A DNA stretch of 64,000 nt from Streptomyces megasporus (GCF_000718985.1 NZ_JODL01000010.1:1-64000), one strand, 5' to 3'; counted from the first letter of the stretch, positions 26,948 to 36,167 are shown. The notes: generated by a model not told the origin, from the sequence alone. Made by a program: numbers and translations.

Positions 26948-27753
26948 CGAGCCCGCTCCGCCAGCAGCCGCATCGCCTGCCGCAGGGCCTCCACCTGGGC
27001 GGGGGAGAAGTCGGCGAACAGCGCCTCGGCGAACCCGTCGAACCCGTTGCCGTCCCCCGCGCCGGAGGGGACGCCCCCGATCGTCCCCAGCACCGCCTCC
27101 GGTACGGCGTCCGCCACCGCGCGGGCCGTCCCCGCCACGCGCGGATCGTCCACCTCGGCGTCCGCCAACGCGTCCAGCAGGGCGTACACCTCGTACGCGC
27201 GGGCCATTGCCGCCGGATCGCCGCCCGTCTCGCCGAGCGCCGCGAACAACTCCCGGCGGACCTCGGGCGACGCGGTCGTCTCCAACAGGGCCAGCAACTC
27301 CCGTTCCCGGGCCGCCATCGCCGGCTCGGGACCGGGGAGATCCGCCGCGGCGCGGGCCATCTCCCCGAAGAGCGCGGCCAGTTCGGGGGAGACCGGCCCC
27401 TCGGCGGGCAACTCGCCCCGCTCGGCCAGCCGCAGCAGCTCACGGACGCGGGCCCGCCGCTCCCGCAGCGCCGCCTCCTGCCGGGCCAGGTCGCCGTCCA
27501 GCTCGGTCAGCACCTCGTGCAGCTCGCGCCCCGCGCCGAAGTCGTCGTCGGCCAGGACGTCCCGCACCTCGTCCAGGCTCAGCCCCAGCTCGGTCAACCG
27601 CCGCACGCGCGCCAGCAGCACCGCGTCGCGCAGCCCGTACTCGCGGTAGCCGTTCGCGCGCCGCACGGGCTCGGGCAGCAGACCCAGACGGTGGTAGTGC
27701 CGCACGGTACGGGTGGTGACACCCACCAGGGCGGCCAGTTCGCCGATCCTCAT
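26944..27753 (-). CDS. MerR-family transcriptional regulator
   Basis: 269 residues from the ATG at 27753. Residues 1-70 are a winged helix typical of MerR: MRIGELAALVGVTTRTVRHYHRLGLL, NGYREYG, VRRLTELGLSLDEVRDVL. A dimerisation coiled coil follows (about 80-115), then a 150-residue helical effector domain, longer than in metal sensors and without paired cysteines, suggesting an organic ligand. Translationally coupled to the membrane protein downstream. An inverted repeat just upstream is a likely autoregulatory site. Confidence 0.85.
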   Translation of the reverse strand: MRIGELAALVGVTTRTVRHYHRLGLLPEPVRRANGYREYGLRDAVLLARVRRLTELGLSLDEVRDVLADDDFGAGRELHEVLTELDGDLARQEAALRERRARVRELLRLAERGELPAEGPVSPELAALFGEMARAAADLPGPEPAMAARERELLALLETTASPEVRRELFAALGETGGDPAAMARAYEVYALLDALADAEVDDPRVAGTARAVADAVPEAVLGTIGGVPSGAGDGNGFDGFAEALFADFSPAQVEALRQAMRLLAERAR

Positions 27754-27763
27754 GGCCCCGAGT

Positions 27764-27793
27764 CAACACATTGACGTCGCGACAAGGTCAAGG
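27764..27793 (-). promoter_or_regulatory. Probable MerR operator/promoter
   Basis: Directly upstream of the MerR start lie TTGAC (27773-27777) and GTCAA (27789-27793) in inverted orientation with an 11-base spacer containing the palindrome GTCGCGAC. A second overlapping inverted pair GTCAA/TTGAC spans 27764-27777. This density of symmetric half-sites between divergent MerR and rnpB suggests a regulator site. Confidence 0.55.
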
Positions 27794-27827
27794 GCGCGGG
27801 ACGCGGCCGGTAGCATGGACGGCACGG

Positions 27828-28251
27828 CAGACGAGTCGTGCGGGCGGTCGCGGCGGGGCCCCTTCGGGGAAACCGTCGAGGAACGTCCGGGCTCCACAGG
27901 GCAGGGTGGTGGGTAACACCCACCCGGGGTGACCCGCGGGAAAGTGCCACAGAAAACAGACCGCCGGGGGCCTCACCGCCCCCGGTAAGGGTGAAACGGT
28001 GGTGTAAGAGACCACCAGCGCCCAGGGTGACCTGGGCGGCTCGGTAAACCCCACCCGGAGCAAGGTCAAAAGGGGCGGCCGTCCCGGAAGGGACGGCGGC
28101 CCTGCGCGGATGTTCGAGGGTGGCCCGCCCGAGTCCGCGGGTGGACCGCACGAGGCCGGTGGCGACATCGGTCCCAGATGGATGACCGCCTCCCGGCGGG
28201 CCGCGAGGCCCGCCGGAGACAGAACCCGGCGTACAGCGCGACTCGTCTGCC
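27828..28251 (+). ncRNA. rnpB: RNase P RNA (bacterial class A)
   Basis: About 424 bases. The ends pair as GGCAGACGAGTCG (27828-27840) with CGACTCGTCTGCC (28239-28251), helix P1. Hallmarks occur in order: GAGGAACGTCCGGGCTCCAC (27880-27899), GGGTAACACCCACC, AAGTGCCACAGAAAACAGACC, GGTAAGGGTGAAACGG, GGTAAACCCCACCCGGAGCA, and near the 3' end AGATGGATGACCGC and ACAGAACCCGGCGTACAG. It is the catalytic RNA that matures tRNA 5' ends. A TAGCAT box at 27812-27817 may be the -10 element. Bases 28252-28359 hold no gene. Confidence 0.96.
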
Positions 28252-28359
28252 GCTACCCGCTCGCTCCCCGCCCCGACCTGCCGAGACGCCCTCCCCGTCC
28301 GCCTCCGGACGAGGGCCGGGGACTGCCCGGGGGATTCCGACCCCGCTCGGCGCCGCAGG

Positions 28360-29160
28360 TCAGGACCGGTCGTCCGGGCCGGTCGGCAGCACCGCTTCCG
28401 GTGACTCGGGCAGGGTCTGGCCACCGTCGACGGTGATGACCTGCCCCGTGATGAACGACGCCCCGTCGCCGGCGAGGAACTCCACCACATCGGCGATCTC
28501 CCGCGGCCGGGCGAGGCGGCCCAGGGGAACGGTCGCGGCCATCTGGGCGAGGTAGGCCGCACCCAACTCCTCAAGCCCCTCGGTCACCACGTTGCCGGGT
28601 GCCACCGCGTTCACGGTGATGCCGTACGGGGCGAGTTCCAGCGCGGCGGTACGCATGAAACCCAACTGTGCGGCCTTGCTGGCGCCGTAGTGGCTCCAGC
28701 CCGGAAAGCCCGTGAGGGGGCCGGTGATCGACGACGTCAGCACGATCCGGCCGCGCCGCGACTCCCGCAGCAGCGGCACACACGCCGCGACGGCGAGTAT
28801 CTGGCTCTCCACGTTGGTGGCGAAGACCTCGCGTACGTCGGTGTGCGTCAGGTCCGCCAGCGGCTTGTTGGGGAAGACACCGGCGTTGAGGCAGAGCACG
28901 TCCAGACCGCCGAGCGACGTCCGGGCGGACTCGGCCAGCCGGGGTGCGAAGTCGGGCGCGGTGGCGTCGAGAGCGAGTCCCTCCACGGTCTGCCCGGCCC
29001 GGCACCCGGCTCTCCGGAAGGTCTCCACCACGTGGTCGGGAACGCTGCGCCCGGTCAGGAGGACGTCCGCTCCGGCGGCCACGAACGTGGACGTGATCGC
29101 GGCGCCGATGCCGCGCGTGCCGCCGACGACGACGACCTTCCTGGGTAAGGGACTGTTCAT
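28360..29160 (-). CDS. Short-chain dehydrogenase/reductase
   Basis: 266 residues. Classical SDR layout: cofactor loop VVGGTRGIGAAI near residue 12 (GGTRGIG rather than TGxxxGIG), LCLNAGVF near 88, catalytic Ser in LTSSITG near 140, Tyr-x3-Lys in HYGASKAA near 157, and the C-terminal FITGQVITVDGG typical of FabG-like enzymes. The Arg after the first glycines hints at NADPH. Substrate is not evident from its neighbours; it is monocistronic. Confidence 0.88.
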   Translation of the reverse strand: MNSPLPRKVVVVGGTRGIGAAITSTFVAAGADVLLTGRSVPDHVVETFRRAGCRAGQTVEGLALDATAPDFAPRLAESARTSLGGLDVLCLNAGVFPNKPLADLTHTDVREVFATNVESQILAVAACVPLLRESRRGRIVLTSSITGPLTGFPGWSHYGASKAAQLGFMRTAALELAPYGITVNAVAPGNVVTEGLEELGAAYLAQMAATVPLGRLARPREIADVVEFLAGDGASFITGQVITVDGGQTLPESPEAVLPTGPDDRS

Positions 29161-29304
29161 ATGGCCCTGCCTCGTCTCTCGTGTGCGTCGGGTGTGGTGC
29201 CCGGCCGGTTCTCACGGCGTGCGGTGCGGTTCCGAGGTGAAGATGTCCCGCCGCGAGCGCCGTCATGCTCGGGCCTCGACACCCACAAGGCCGCCCGCCG
29301 TCCC

Positions 29305-29324
29305 GCTCACCCTTTCGGGTGAGC
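29305..29324. promoter_or_regulatory. Inverted repeat between divergent genes
   Basis: GCTCACCC-TTTC-GGGTGAGC, an 8-bp perfect stem, lies between the divergent SDR and Uma2 genes. Position upstream of both genes makes an operator as likely as a terminator. Confidence 0.4.
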
Positions 29325-29415
29325 GCCGGGCTTCTCCACCCTTCCCTGCGCGAGAGCGCCGTTATCGTGCGCGCGGGGCGAAGGGCGCCGCTACGGTGGA
29401 GTCGAAGGGAGACCC

Positions 29416-30009
29416 GTGATGACCATGGCCATCGATCGGTCCGTACAGGCGAGTGACTCCGCGCAGATGAGCGTCGAGGAGTTCGAGCAACTCGAAGCCT
29501 CGGCCCCGGAGACGGTGACGCTGGAATTCGTTCGTGGAGAGTTGAGGGTCAAGCCGGTGCCGGATGGGGACCACGGAGAGATCGTCATGTGGCTGCTGGA
29601 GCGCTGTATGGCACAGCGCCCCGAACTTCGCCTGTATCCCGAGCAAGGACTCATCGTCGAGAAGTACGGCAACGGCCGGGCTCGACCCGACGGCGCGCTG
29701 GCTCCCAAGGGGTACTTCGCCGGGCGCGGTGAGTGGTCCGACCCCAGCGGTGTGCTGATGGCCGTCGAGGTCGCCTCCGCCCGGCCGGGGAAGGACCACG
29801 CTGGGAAGACCGACGGGTACGCGGAGGCCGGCATCCCGGTGCACCTGTTGGTCGACCGCGAGCGGCAGGAACTCGTCGTCCACTCCCACCCCGAGAAGGG
29901 CCGTTACCGCGACGTGCACACCACCACCGGTCTCGGCGAGGAGTTGCGGCTGCCCGACCCGGTGGGGATCGTGTTGGCGACCGAGGAGCTCAAGGAACTC
30001 ATGGCCTGA
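29416..30009 (+). CDS. Uma2-family (DUF820) nuclease-fold protein
   Basis: 197 residues; GTG at 29416 immediately followed by an in-frame ATG, with AAGGGAG upstream. The DUF820 core is visible: MSVEEFEQL, a Glu in LEFVRGEL, RPDGAL (Asp), and VEVASARPGKD...KTDGYAEAGIPVHLLVD (Glu-x-Ser and Lys), giving a PD-(D/E)XK-type active site. Members of this family are abundant in Streptomyces and cyanobacteria as stand-alone genes; they are predicted endonucleases but no physiological target is established. It overlaps no neighbour. Confidence 0.85.
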   Translation: MMTMAIDRSVQASDSAQMSVEEFEQLEASAPETVTLEFVRGELRVKPVPDGDHGEIVMWLLERCMAQRPELRLYPEQGLIVEKYGNGRARPDGALAPKGYFAGRGEWSDPSGVLMAVEVASARPGKDHAGKTDGYAEAGIPVHLLVDRERQELVVHSHPEKGRYRDVHTTTGLGEELRLPDPVGIVLATEELKELMA

Positions 30010-30022
30010 CGGCCCGTCGGGT

Positions 30023-30517
30023 TCACCGATTCCGTTCTCGACGCCCCCGGTCCGCGAGGTGGGTGTGGAGCAGCGTCGGGGCGGACGCGAATCCGTGGCG
30101 GCGGTAGGCCGGGACGGCCCGGTCGCTGGAGTGGACGGTCACTCGCTCCAGGCCCAGCTCGCGCGCGAGGTCCAGGACCGCGTCGACGAGCCGTCCGCCC
30201 AGCCCGGCGCCCCGCTCCTCGGGCACCACGTACACGCACTGCACGTCGCCCGAGCCGCGGTCGAGGTCGCCGGGGGTGGGTACGCGCGGGACGACCGCGA
30301 GCCACGCCATGCCGAGCACCGTGCCGTCGCGGACCGCGACCAGGCAGCGGTGGGACGAGGCGTTCTCCCGCGCCCACGCCGTGAAGCCCCGCGTGAACTC
30401 CTCGCGCGCGACGGCGGGTTCCTCCCCGTTCTCCCGCACCCACCGCCACCGCAATCCGGCGACGGCGTTCAGTTCGTCCGCCTCGACCGGGCGGACGGCG
30501 GTCGTCGTGGTGGCCAT
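30023..30517 (-). CDS. GNAT-family N-acetyltransferase
   Basis: 164 residues from the ATG at 30517; the longer frame to 30661 has no ribosome-binding site support. The acetyl-CoA site reads VQCVYVVPEERGAGLGGRLVDAVL in pieces (R-G-x-G-L-G), and the C-terminal AVPAYRRHGF completes the fold. The first strand and AVRDGTVLGMAWLA are typical. Acceptor substrate unknown; monocistronic, convergent with Uma2. Confidence 0.85.
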   Translation of the reverse strand: MATTTTAVRPVEADELNAVAGLRWRWVRENGEEPAVAREEFTRGFTAWARENASSHRCLVAVRDGTVLGMAWLAVVPRVPTPGDLDRGSGDVQCVYVVPEERGAGLGGRLVDAVLDLARELGLERVTVHSSDRAVPAYRRHGFASAPTLLHTHLADRGRRERNR

Positions 30518-30699
30518 GCCCGCATGGTCCCGGACGGGGCGCGGATCCGGTAGACGGCCGAGGCGGGCGAGACGGTCCCGGTCGGACGGCCGGAGCGTCG
30601 GACGGCGAGCCGCCGGCCGAGTGGCACCGGAGTGCCGCACCGCTGCGCGGACGCCGCTCATCGCGGATGATGCCGGTACGCGACGGAAGGAGCACCGCC

Positions 30700-31128
30700 A
30701 TGGGCACCGAGGCCCCTCAGGACCACGGGCCGCAGCCGCACGTGCTGGACATCGAGAAGGCCACCCTGGCCAACGACACCTACCGCACCGCGCTGTGGAC
30801 CGGGAACCACCTGCAGTTGACGGTGATGAGCATCGAACCCGGCGGCGAGATCGGCCTGGAGACGCACCCCGACCGCGACCAGTTCCTACGGGTGGAGTCG
30901 GGGAGGGGGAGGGTCCGGATGGGGCCCGCCCGGGACCGGCTCGACTTCGACCGCGAAGTGGCCGACGACTGGGTGATCCTGGTGCCGGCCGGCTCCTGGC
31001 ACAACGTGATCAACATCGGCGAGGAGCCGCTGAAGATCTACTCCCTCTACGGCCCGCCCGAGCACCCGCGCGGAACCGTGCACCGCACGAAGGCCGAGGC
31101 CGACGCGGCCGAGGAACAGGAGGGGTAG
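30700..31128 (+). CDS. Single-domain cupin protein
   Basis: 142 residues from the ATG at 30700 with GGAAGGAG upstream. Cupin motif 1 is GLETHPDRDQFLRVESGRGR and motif 2 is LVPAGSWHNVINIG, providing the His/Glu/His metal set with one His replaced by Asp/Gln spacing. Similar small cupins occur in bacteria as mannose-6-phosphate isomerase-like or dioxygenase-like proteins of unknown role. A charged tail (AEADAAEEQEG) ends it. Confidence 0.8.
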   Translation: MGTEAPQDHGPQPHVLDIEKATLANDTYRTALWTGNHLQLTVMSIEPGGEIGLETHPDRDQFLRVESGRGRVRMGPARDRLDFDREVADDWVILVPAGSWHNVINIGEEPLKIYSLYGPPEHPRGTVHRTKAEADAAEEQEG

Positions 31129-31158
31129 GGGAGGCCCGGACGTCCGGCGCGCGCCGGC

Positions 31159-31620
31159 TCAGACCGCGGAGTCCGGGGCGTTCAGGGAGACCCGCACCTT
31201 GATCCGCTTCCCGACGGGCTCCCGCCGGACGTCGAAGCCCTCGCACAGCGCGAGGACGATCTCCAGACCGTGCTGACCGACCCGCCCCGGCTCGGCCGCC
31301 CGCGCGATGGGCAGGACCGATTCGCGGTCCCAGACGGTGATCTCCACCGTGTCGCCGACCAGCTCCAGGTCGATCAGGCAGGGGCCGGGGGCGTACTTGC
31401 AGACGTTGGTCACCAGTTCGCTCACGACCAGTCGGACGGTGTCGACGGCCCGGGGCGCGACGGGGACGCCGTGCTCGGTGCGCAGCCGGCGCAGGAAGTC
31501 GGTGGCGAAGTGCCGTGCGGCCGGGATGGTCTCCGGCCCTCCGTCGTACGCGGCGCCGGCCCGTGCCCGGGGCACGGGGACCGTCCCGTGGTCGTCGAGG
31601 CCCAGCGTGATCCGCTCCAC
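31159..31620 (-). CDS. RsbW-like ATP-binding protein (HATPase_c_2)
   Basis: 153 residues from a GTG at 31620 preceded by AAGGAG; the TTG at 31638 is less likely. The Bergerat ATP fold shows the N box VSELVTNVCKYAP, a G1 box VWDRESVLP in which Gly residues are replaced, and G2 box GQHGLEIVLALCEG. Anti-sigma-factor/serine kinase-like proteins of this kind are very numerous in Streptomyces. No anti-anti-sigma factor lies beside it. Divergent from the potassium uptake pair. Confidence 0.82.
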   Translation of the reverse strand: MERITLGLDDHGTVPVPRARAGAAYDGGPETIPAARHFATDFLRRLRTEHGVPVAPRAVDTVRLVVSELVTNVCKYAPGPCLIDLELVGDTVEITVWDRESVLPIARAAEPGRVGQHGLEIVLALCEGFDVRREPVGKRIKVRVSLNAPDSAV

Positions 31621-31831
31621 GAACCCACTCCTTGTCAAGCGTTCTGCGCCGCGTGCCGGCGATGGCCGTTCACCCGTTTACCCCACCCGTCACGCGGTAT
31701 GCGGAGGTGTTCGGCGCGTGGGAACGGACCCGGCGACCGTCGGTGTCGGGGCTTTGGTACCTTGCCCGCGTTGTCGTGTACGACCGGGCCCGGCGGCAGG
31801 CGCCCGGCCGCGGGCCGGTACGGATGCGGAG

Positions 31832-33241
31832 ATGTCACGTGCGGGCGAGGGCGGCGTCGTGGTGAGGGATGTCGGGGACAGGCAGGCGAGGCCGGCCGGT
31901 CTCGGAGTCGAGGGGAGCCGGCTCCGGCACCCCGCGAGGATCGCCGTCGCCGGCTTCGCGGTGGCCGCCGCGGTCGGCACGGTGTTGCTCTCCCTGCCGG
32001 TGGCCGCGGTGTCCGGCGAGCGCACGGACGTGGTCGACGCGGCGTTCACCGCGACCTCGGCGGTGTGTCTGACCGGCCTGATCACCGTGGAGACCGGGAG
32101 CCACTGGTCGACGTTCGGCGAGGTCGTCGTCCTGCTGCTCATACAGGCCGGCGGCCTGGGCATCATGACGCTGGCCGCGCTGTTCGCGGTGCTGGTCTCC
32201 GGCCGGCTGCGGCTGCGGGCGCAACTGGTCGCGCGGACGGAGACCAAGAACCCGGGCATGGGCGACCTGCGTCGGATGGTGCCCAACATCATCCGGTTCA
32301 GCCTGGTCTGCGAGGCGGTCGTGGCCGCCGTCCTGACGGTGGTGTTCCTCGTCCGGTACGACCGCCCGCCGGGCGACGCCCTCTACGACGGCGTCTTCCA
32401 CGCGGTCTCGGCGTTCAACAACGCCGGGTTCTCGACCCACCCCGACAGCCTGATGTCCTATGTGGGCGACCCGTGGGTGTGCCTGCCGATCGCGGCGGCG
32501 GCCATCGTCGGCGGGCTGGGCTTCCCCGTGGTCTTCGAACTGGTCCGGTCGTGGCGCAGGCCCCGCGGCTGGTCCGTGCTGACCCGCGTCACGGTGGTGT
32601 TCACGGCGCTGCTGCTGGTGTCGGGCACCCTGGTGATCACCATGGCCGAGTACACCAACCCCGAGACGCTGGGGCGACTGGACGGGGAGGACAAGTGGCT
32701 GGCGGGGTTCTTCGCCTCCGTCACCGCCCGCAGTGTCGGTTTCAACACCATCGACACCTCGGCCATGGGGTCCGAGAGTCTGCTGGCCACCGACGTCCTG
32801 ATGTTCATCGGCGGGGGCAGCGCGGGAACGGCGGGCGGGATCAAGGTGACCACGTTCGGCCTGCTGGCGTTCGTCATCTGGGCGGAGATGCGCGGGGACC
32901 CCGGCATCCGGGTGGGCAAGCGGCGGGTGCCGGAGGGCAACCAGCGGCAGGCGCTGGCCATCGTGCTGCTGAGCGTGGGGGCGGTGGCGGCGTCCACGTT
33001 CGCGGTGCTGGGCATGACGGCCTTCACCCTGGACCAGGTCCTGTTCGAGGTGATCTCCGCCTTCGCCACGGTGGGGCTCTCCACGGGGATCACCGGTGAG
33101 CTTCCCCCGGCGGCGAAGGTGCTCCTGACCGTGTTGATGTTCGCGGGCAGGCTCGGCCCGCTGACCCTGGCGACCGCCCTGGCCCTGCGCGAACGCGCCC
33201 GCCGCTACGACCTGCCCGAGGAGAGGATCATCGTTGGCTGA
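31832..33241 (+). CDS. ktrB: Potassium uptake membrane subunit (TrkH/KtrB)
   Basis: About 469 residues from the ATG at 31832; an in-frame GTG at 31862 would give 459. Four M1-P-M2 repeats are present, with selectivity-filter-like segments SAVCLTGLITVETG, SAFNNAGFSTHPDSL, TARSVGFNTIDTS and SAFATVGLSTGITGELP, each with the filter Gly. The middle intramembrane loop contains the Gly-rich FIGGGSAGTAGGIKVTT. It forms the K+ (or Na+-coupled K+) channel of a Ktr system, gated by the RCK protein encoded next; start and stop overlap by 8 bases. Confidence 0.92.
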   Translation: MSRAGEGGVVVRDVGDRQARPAGLGVEGSRLRHPARIAVAGFAVAAAVGTVLLSLPVAAVSGERTDVVDAAFTATSAVCLTGLITVETGSHWSTFGEVVVLLLIQAGGLGIMTLAALFAVLVSGRLRLRAQLVARTETKNPGMGDLRRMVPNIIRFSLVCEAVVAAVLTVVFLVRYDRPPGDALYDGVFHAVSAFNNAGFSTHPDSLMSYVGDPWVCLPIAAAAIVGGLGFPVVFELVRSWRRPRGWSVLTRVTVVFTALLLVSGTLVITMAEYTNPETLGRLDGEDKWLAGFFASVTARSVGFNTIDTSAMGSESLLATDVLMFIGGGSAGTAGGIKVTTFGLLAFVIWAEMRGDPGIRVGKRRVPEGNQRQALAIVLLSVGAVAASTFAVLGMTAFTLDQVLFEVISAFATVGLSTGITGELPPAAKVLLTVLMFAGRLGPLTLATALALRERARRYDLPEERIIVG

Positions 33242-33896
33242 CCGCAACAACGAACCCGTCGTCGTGATCGGCCTGGCCCGGTTCGGCAGCGCGCTGGCGC
33301 TGGAGCTGACCGAGCGCGGCACCGACGTGCTCGCCATCGACAGCAACCCCAGGACGGTCCAGAACCTGTCCGGGCGGCTCGCCCACGTCGTCACCGCCGA
33401 CGCCACGGACATCGAGGCGCTGCGGCAGCTCGACGTGCCGAACTTCCCCAGCGCCGTGGTCGCCATCGGCACCAACATGGAGGCCAGCATCCTGACCACC
33501 TCGCTGCTGGCCGAGTTGGAGGTCCCGGACATCTGGGCCAAGGCGGTCAGCCGCGAGCACGGCCGCATCCTGTCCAGGATCGGGGCCCACCACGTGGTCT
33601 ACCCCGAGTACGACATGGGGGAGCGGGTGGCCCATCTGGTCTCCGGCCACATGCAGGACTACGTCGAGCTGGACGAGAACCACGCCATCGCGAAGGTCAG
33701 GCCGCCCAGGGAGCTGGTCGGCGTCCCCCTCGGCGAGGCCCGGATGCCCGCCCGGTACGGCATCGACGTGATCGCGGTCAAGCCCGCGGAGGGCGGGTTC
33801 GAGCCCGCCGGACCCGACACCGTCCTGGCCTACGGGGACGCCATCCTCGTCCTCGGACGCATCAACAGGGTGGAGCGCTTCGCGGACGCCGTCTGA
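33234..33896 (+). CDS. ktrA: Ktr potassium uptake regulatory subunit (RCK/TrkA-N)
   Basis: 220 residues from a TTG at 33234 inside the end of ktrB, with GAGGAGAGG upstream. An N-terminal RCK_N Rossmann domain (VVVIGLARFGSALALEL, LAIDSNPRTVQ, VTADATD) and a C-terminal RCK_C domain (about 140-218). The usual G-x-G-R-F-G nucleotide loop is GLARFG here, Ala replacing the middle Gly, which may alter ATP/ADP or c-di-AMP-linked gating. Cytoplasmic ring that opens KtrB. Confidence 0.92.
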   Translation: MADRNNEPVVVIGLARFGSALALELTERGTDVLAIDSNPRTVQNLSGRLAHVVTADATDIEALRQLDVPNFPSAVVAIGTNMEASILTTSLLAELEVPDIWAKAVSREHGRILSRIGAHHVVYPEYDMGERVAHLVSGHMQDYVELDENHAIAKVRPPRELVGVPLGEARMPARYGIDVIAVKPAEGGFEPAGPDTVLAYGDAILVLGRINRVERFADAV

Positions 33897-33898
33897 CG

Positions 33899-33981
33899 GC
33901 CCCCTCCGGCGGAAGGGGGCGTGACGGAAAGCGTGACGGAAAGCAGCGGGGCCCGCGCCCGGGAACGGCGGCGGGCCCCGC
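33899..33981. terminator. Two hairpins between convergent ktrA and lactate monooxygenase genes
   Basis: GCCCCCT/AGGGGGC (33899-33920) and an 11-bp stem GCGGGGCCCGC/GCGGGCCCCGC (33946-33956 with 33971-33981), one for each direction. Confidence 0.65.
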
Positions 33982-33984
33982 GCC

Positions 33985-35247
33985 TCACACGCGCCGCAAC
34001 GAGTCCGGGGACAGCTCCGCCGGGGAGCGGTGGCCCGACAGGCCCAGCGTCAGGTCGAGGTCGGCCAGCAGTCCGCGCAGCACGTGCCGCACACCGTCCT
34101 CGCCGCCGTGGGCCAGGCCGTAGGCGAACGGGCGGCCGATCAGGACGGCCTTCGCGCCCAGCGCCAGGGCCTTGAGGACGTCCGCGCCGGTGCGCACCCC
34201 CGAGTCGAAGAGCACCTCGATCTCGTCGCCCACCGCCTCGACGATCTCCGGCAGGGCGTCCAGGGAGGCGACGGCGCCGTCCACCTGACGGCCGCCGTGG
34301 TTGGAGACCACGATGCCGTCCATGCCCGCCGCCACCGCGCGCCGGGCGTCGTCCGGGTGCTGGATGCCCTTGAGGGCGATGGGCCCGTCCCAGTGTTCGC
34401 GCAGGAACGGCAGCCGGTCCCAGGAGCGGTCGGTGCCGGTGAACATCGGCACCCAGCGCAGCACCGCCGAGATCGGGTCCTCTTCGGGGGTCTTGGCCAG
34501 CCCGGCTCGGAACGCCGGGTCGGAGAAGGGGATGGCGGTGCCGATGCCCCGGATGAACGGCAGGTAGGACAGGTCCAGGTCGTGGGGGCGCCAGGCCAGC
34601 GTCCAGGTGTCCAGGGTGACCACGAGGGTGGTGAAACCCGCCGCCTTCGCCCGCCGCAGGATGCCGGCACAGACCTCGTCGTCGTTCGGCCAGTAGAGCT
34701 GGAACCAGCGCGGCCCGTCCCCGCTCGCCTCGGCCACTTCCTCCAGGGTGTGGGAGGAGGCGGTGGAGAGCACCATGGGAATGCCCAGCGCGGACGCCGC
34801 CCGCGCGGTGGCGAGTTCGCCGTCGGGGTGGACGATGGACTGCACGCCGACGGGCGCGAGCAGCACGGGGGCGGGCGTCTCGGTGCCCAGCACGGTGGTG
34901 CGCAGGTCGCGGACGGTCGCGTCGCGCAGCATGCGGGGGACGAGCCGCCACCTGTCGAACGCCTCCCGGTTGGCGCGGGCGGTCGCGCCGGAACCGGCCG
35001 CCCCGGCGACGTACCGGAACGGGCCGTCCTCCATCCGTTCCCGGGCGGAGTCCTCCAGGGCGGTCGGGTCGGTGGTGAAGGGGGGAAGCACGCCGCCCAG
35101 GCCGTTGAGGTAGATCTCGCTCTGGTAGGCGCCGAAGGTGGTGCCCACCACGGCCTCGGCTGCCCCCGCCGCTTCCACTGCCGCTGCCGCTTCCACCGCC
35201 TCCGACGCCCCCGTCGCCGTCCCGGCGTCCCGTTCCGTGTCGCTCAT
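33985..35247 (-). CDS. FMN-dependent lactate 2-monooxygenase / alpha-hydroxy-acid oxidase
   Basis: 420 residues from the ATG at 35247 (GGGAG upstream). After an Ala/Glu/Val-rich start (about 1-33) the sequence runs FGAYQSEIYLNGLGGVLPPF, the opening of lactate 2-monooxygenases, then APVGVQSIVHPDGE, STASSHTLEEVAE, ALKGIQHPDDARRA and SNHGGRQVDGAVASL, which holds the catalytic His and the substrate Arg, and FDSGVRTGADV plus GRPFAYGLAHGGEDGV for FMN phosphate binding. Converts L-lactate to acetate, CO2 and water, or a related 2-hydroxyacid to a ketoacid. Monocistronic. Confidence 0.88.
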   Translation of the reverse strand: MSDTERDAGTATGASEAVEAAAAVEAAGAAEAVVGTTFGAYQSEIYLNGLGGVLPPFTTDPTALEDSARERMEDGPFRYVAGAAGSGATARANREAFDRWRLVPRMLRDATVRDLRTTVLGTETPAPVLLAPVGVQSIVHPDGELATARAASALGIPMVLSTASSHTLEEVAEASGDGPRWFQLYWPNDDEVCAGILRRAKAAGFTTLVVTLDTWTLAWRPHDLDLSYLPFIRGIGTAIPFSDPAFRAGLAKTPEEDPISAVLRWVPMFTGTDRSWDRLPFLREHWDGPIALKGIQHPDDARRAVAAGMDGIVVSNHGGRQVDGAVASLDALPEIVEAVGDEIEVLFDSGVRTGADVLKALALGAKAVLIGRPFAYGLAHGGEDGVRHVLRGLLADLDLTLGLSGHRSPAELSPDSLRRV

Positions 35248-35291
35248 CGCCCGCTCCCTTCTCCGCGGCTCTCGCCGTGGCCCCACGCGGC

Positions 35292-36167
35292 TCACCCGAT
35301 GCGGGCCGCCCTTCCCGACACCCGCACGCGCGGATCGTCCGCGCGCAACTCGACCTCCAACAGACCGGGGCGACCCAGGTCGTGCCCCTGGTGGAGAGTG
35401 AGCCGCGCCGGTGCGGTGACCAGGCCCAGGGCGCGAAGATACCCGCCGAACGCCGCCGCTGCCGCCCCTGTGGCGGGATCTTCCACGACACCGCCGACGG
35501 GGAAGGGGGCACGGACGTGGAAGACCGTCTCCGACTCCCGCCACACCAGGTGAAGGGTGGTCAGGTCCCGGCGGAGCATGAACGCCTTCAGCCGCTCGAC
35601 GTCGTACTCCAGCGCCGCGAGCCTCTCCCGGCCGGCGGCGGCGAGCACCAGGTGCCGGGCCCCGGCGAAGGCGACCCTGGGAGGCAGGACCGGGTCCAGC
35701 TCGCCGCTCTCCCAGCCGAGCGCGGCCAGGGCCTCGGCCACGTCCCCGTCGGCGACGTCCGCCACGTGGGGCTCGACGCTGGTGAGGGTGGCGCGCAGGT
35801 CGTCGGCGACGGTGACGGGGACGTGGCCGGCCAAGGTGGCGAAGACCAGCTCGCCCGGCCCGATCCGTTCGGCGAGCGCGACGGCGCTCGCCACCGTGGC
35901 GTGCCCGCAGAAGGGCACCTCGGCGAGTGGGCTGAAGTACCGGATGCCGAAGCCGCGCCCCGGCTCGGCGCCGAGTCCGGCGGGCGGAGGCGTGAGGAAG
36001 GCCGTCTCCGAGTACCCGACCTCGGCCGCGATCGCGAGCATCTCCGTCTCCCCCAGGCCGCTCGCGTCCAGGACGACTCCGGCCGGGTTGCCGCCGTCCG
36101 GGTCGGAGGAGAACGCCGTGTACCGCAGTACCTCGGGGGCGCCGGCCCCGGTGCTCTTCGTGGTCAT
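35292..36167 (-). CDS. PhzF-family isomerase/epimerase-like protein
   Basis: 291 residues. Two mirrored hot-dog-like lobes of the diaminopimelate-epimerase fold. Motifs: AFSSDPDGGNPAGVVLDA near the start, the catalytic Glu in GYSETAFLTP near 53, FSPLAEVPFCGHATVASA near 85 and VEDPATGAAAAAFGGYL near 235. No phenazine genes surround it, so it is one of the many stand-alone PhzF homologues with unknown substrate. Confidence 0.87.
   Translation of the reverse strand: MTTKSTGAGAPEVLRYTAFSSDPDGGNPAGVVLDASGLGETEMLAIAAEVGYSETAFLTPPPAGLGAEPGRGFGIRYFSPLAEVPFCGHATVASAVALAERIGPGELVFATLAGHVPVTVADDLRATLTSVEPHVADVADGDVAEALAALGWESGELDPVLPPRVAFAGARHLVLAAAGRERLAALEYDVERLKAFMLRRDLTTLHLVWRESETVFHVRAPFPVGGVVEDPATGAAAAAFGGYLRALGLVTAPARLTLHQGHDLGRPGLLEVELRADDPRVRVSGRAARIG

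Noticed and set aside
35292..36167. Evidence for a phenazine pathway
   Set aside because: PhzF alone without other phz genes is common and does not imply phenazines.
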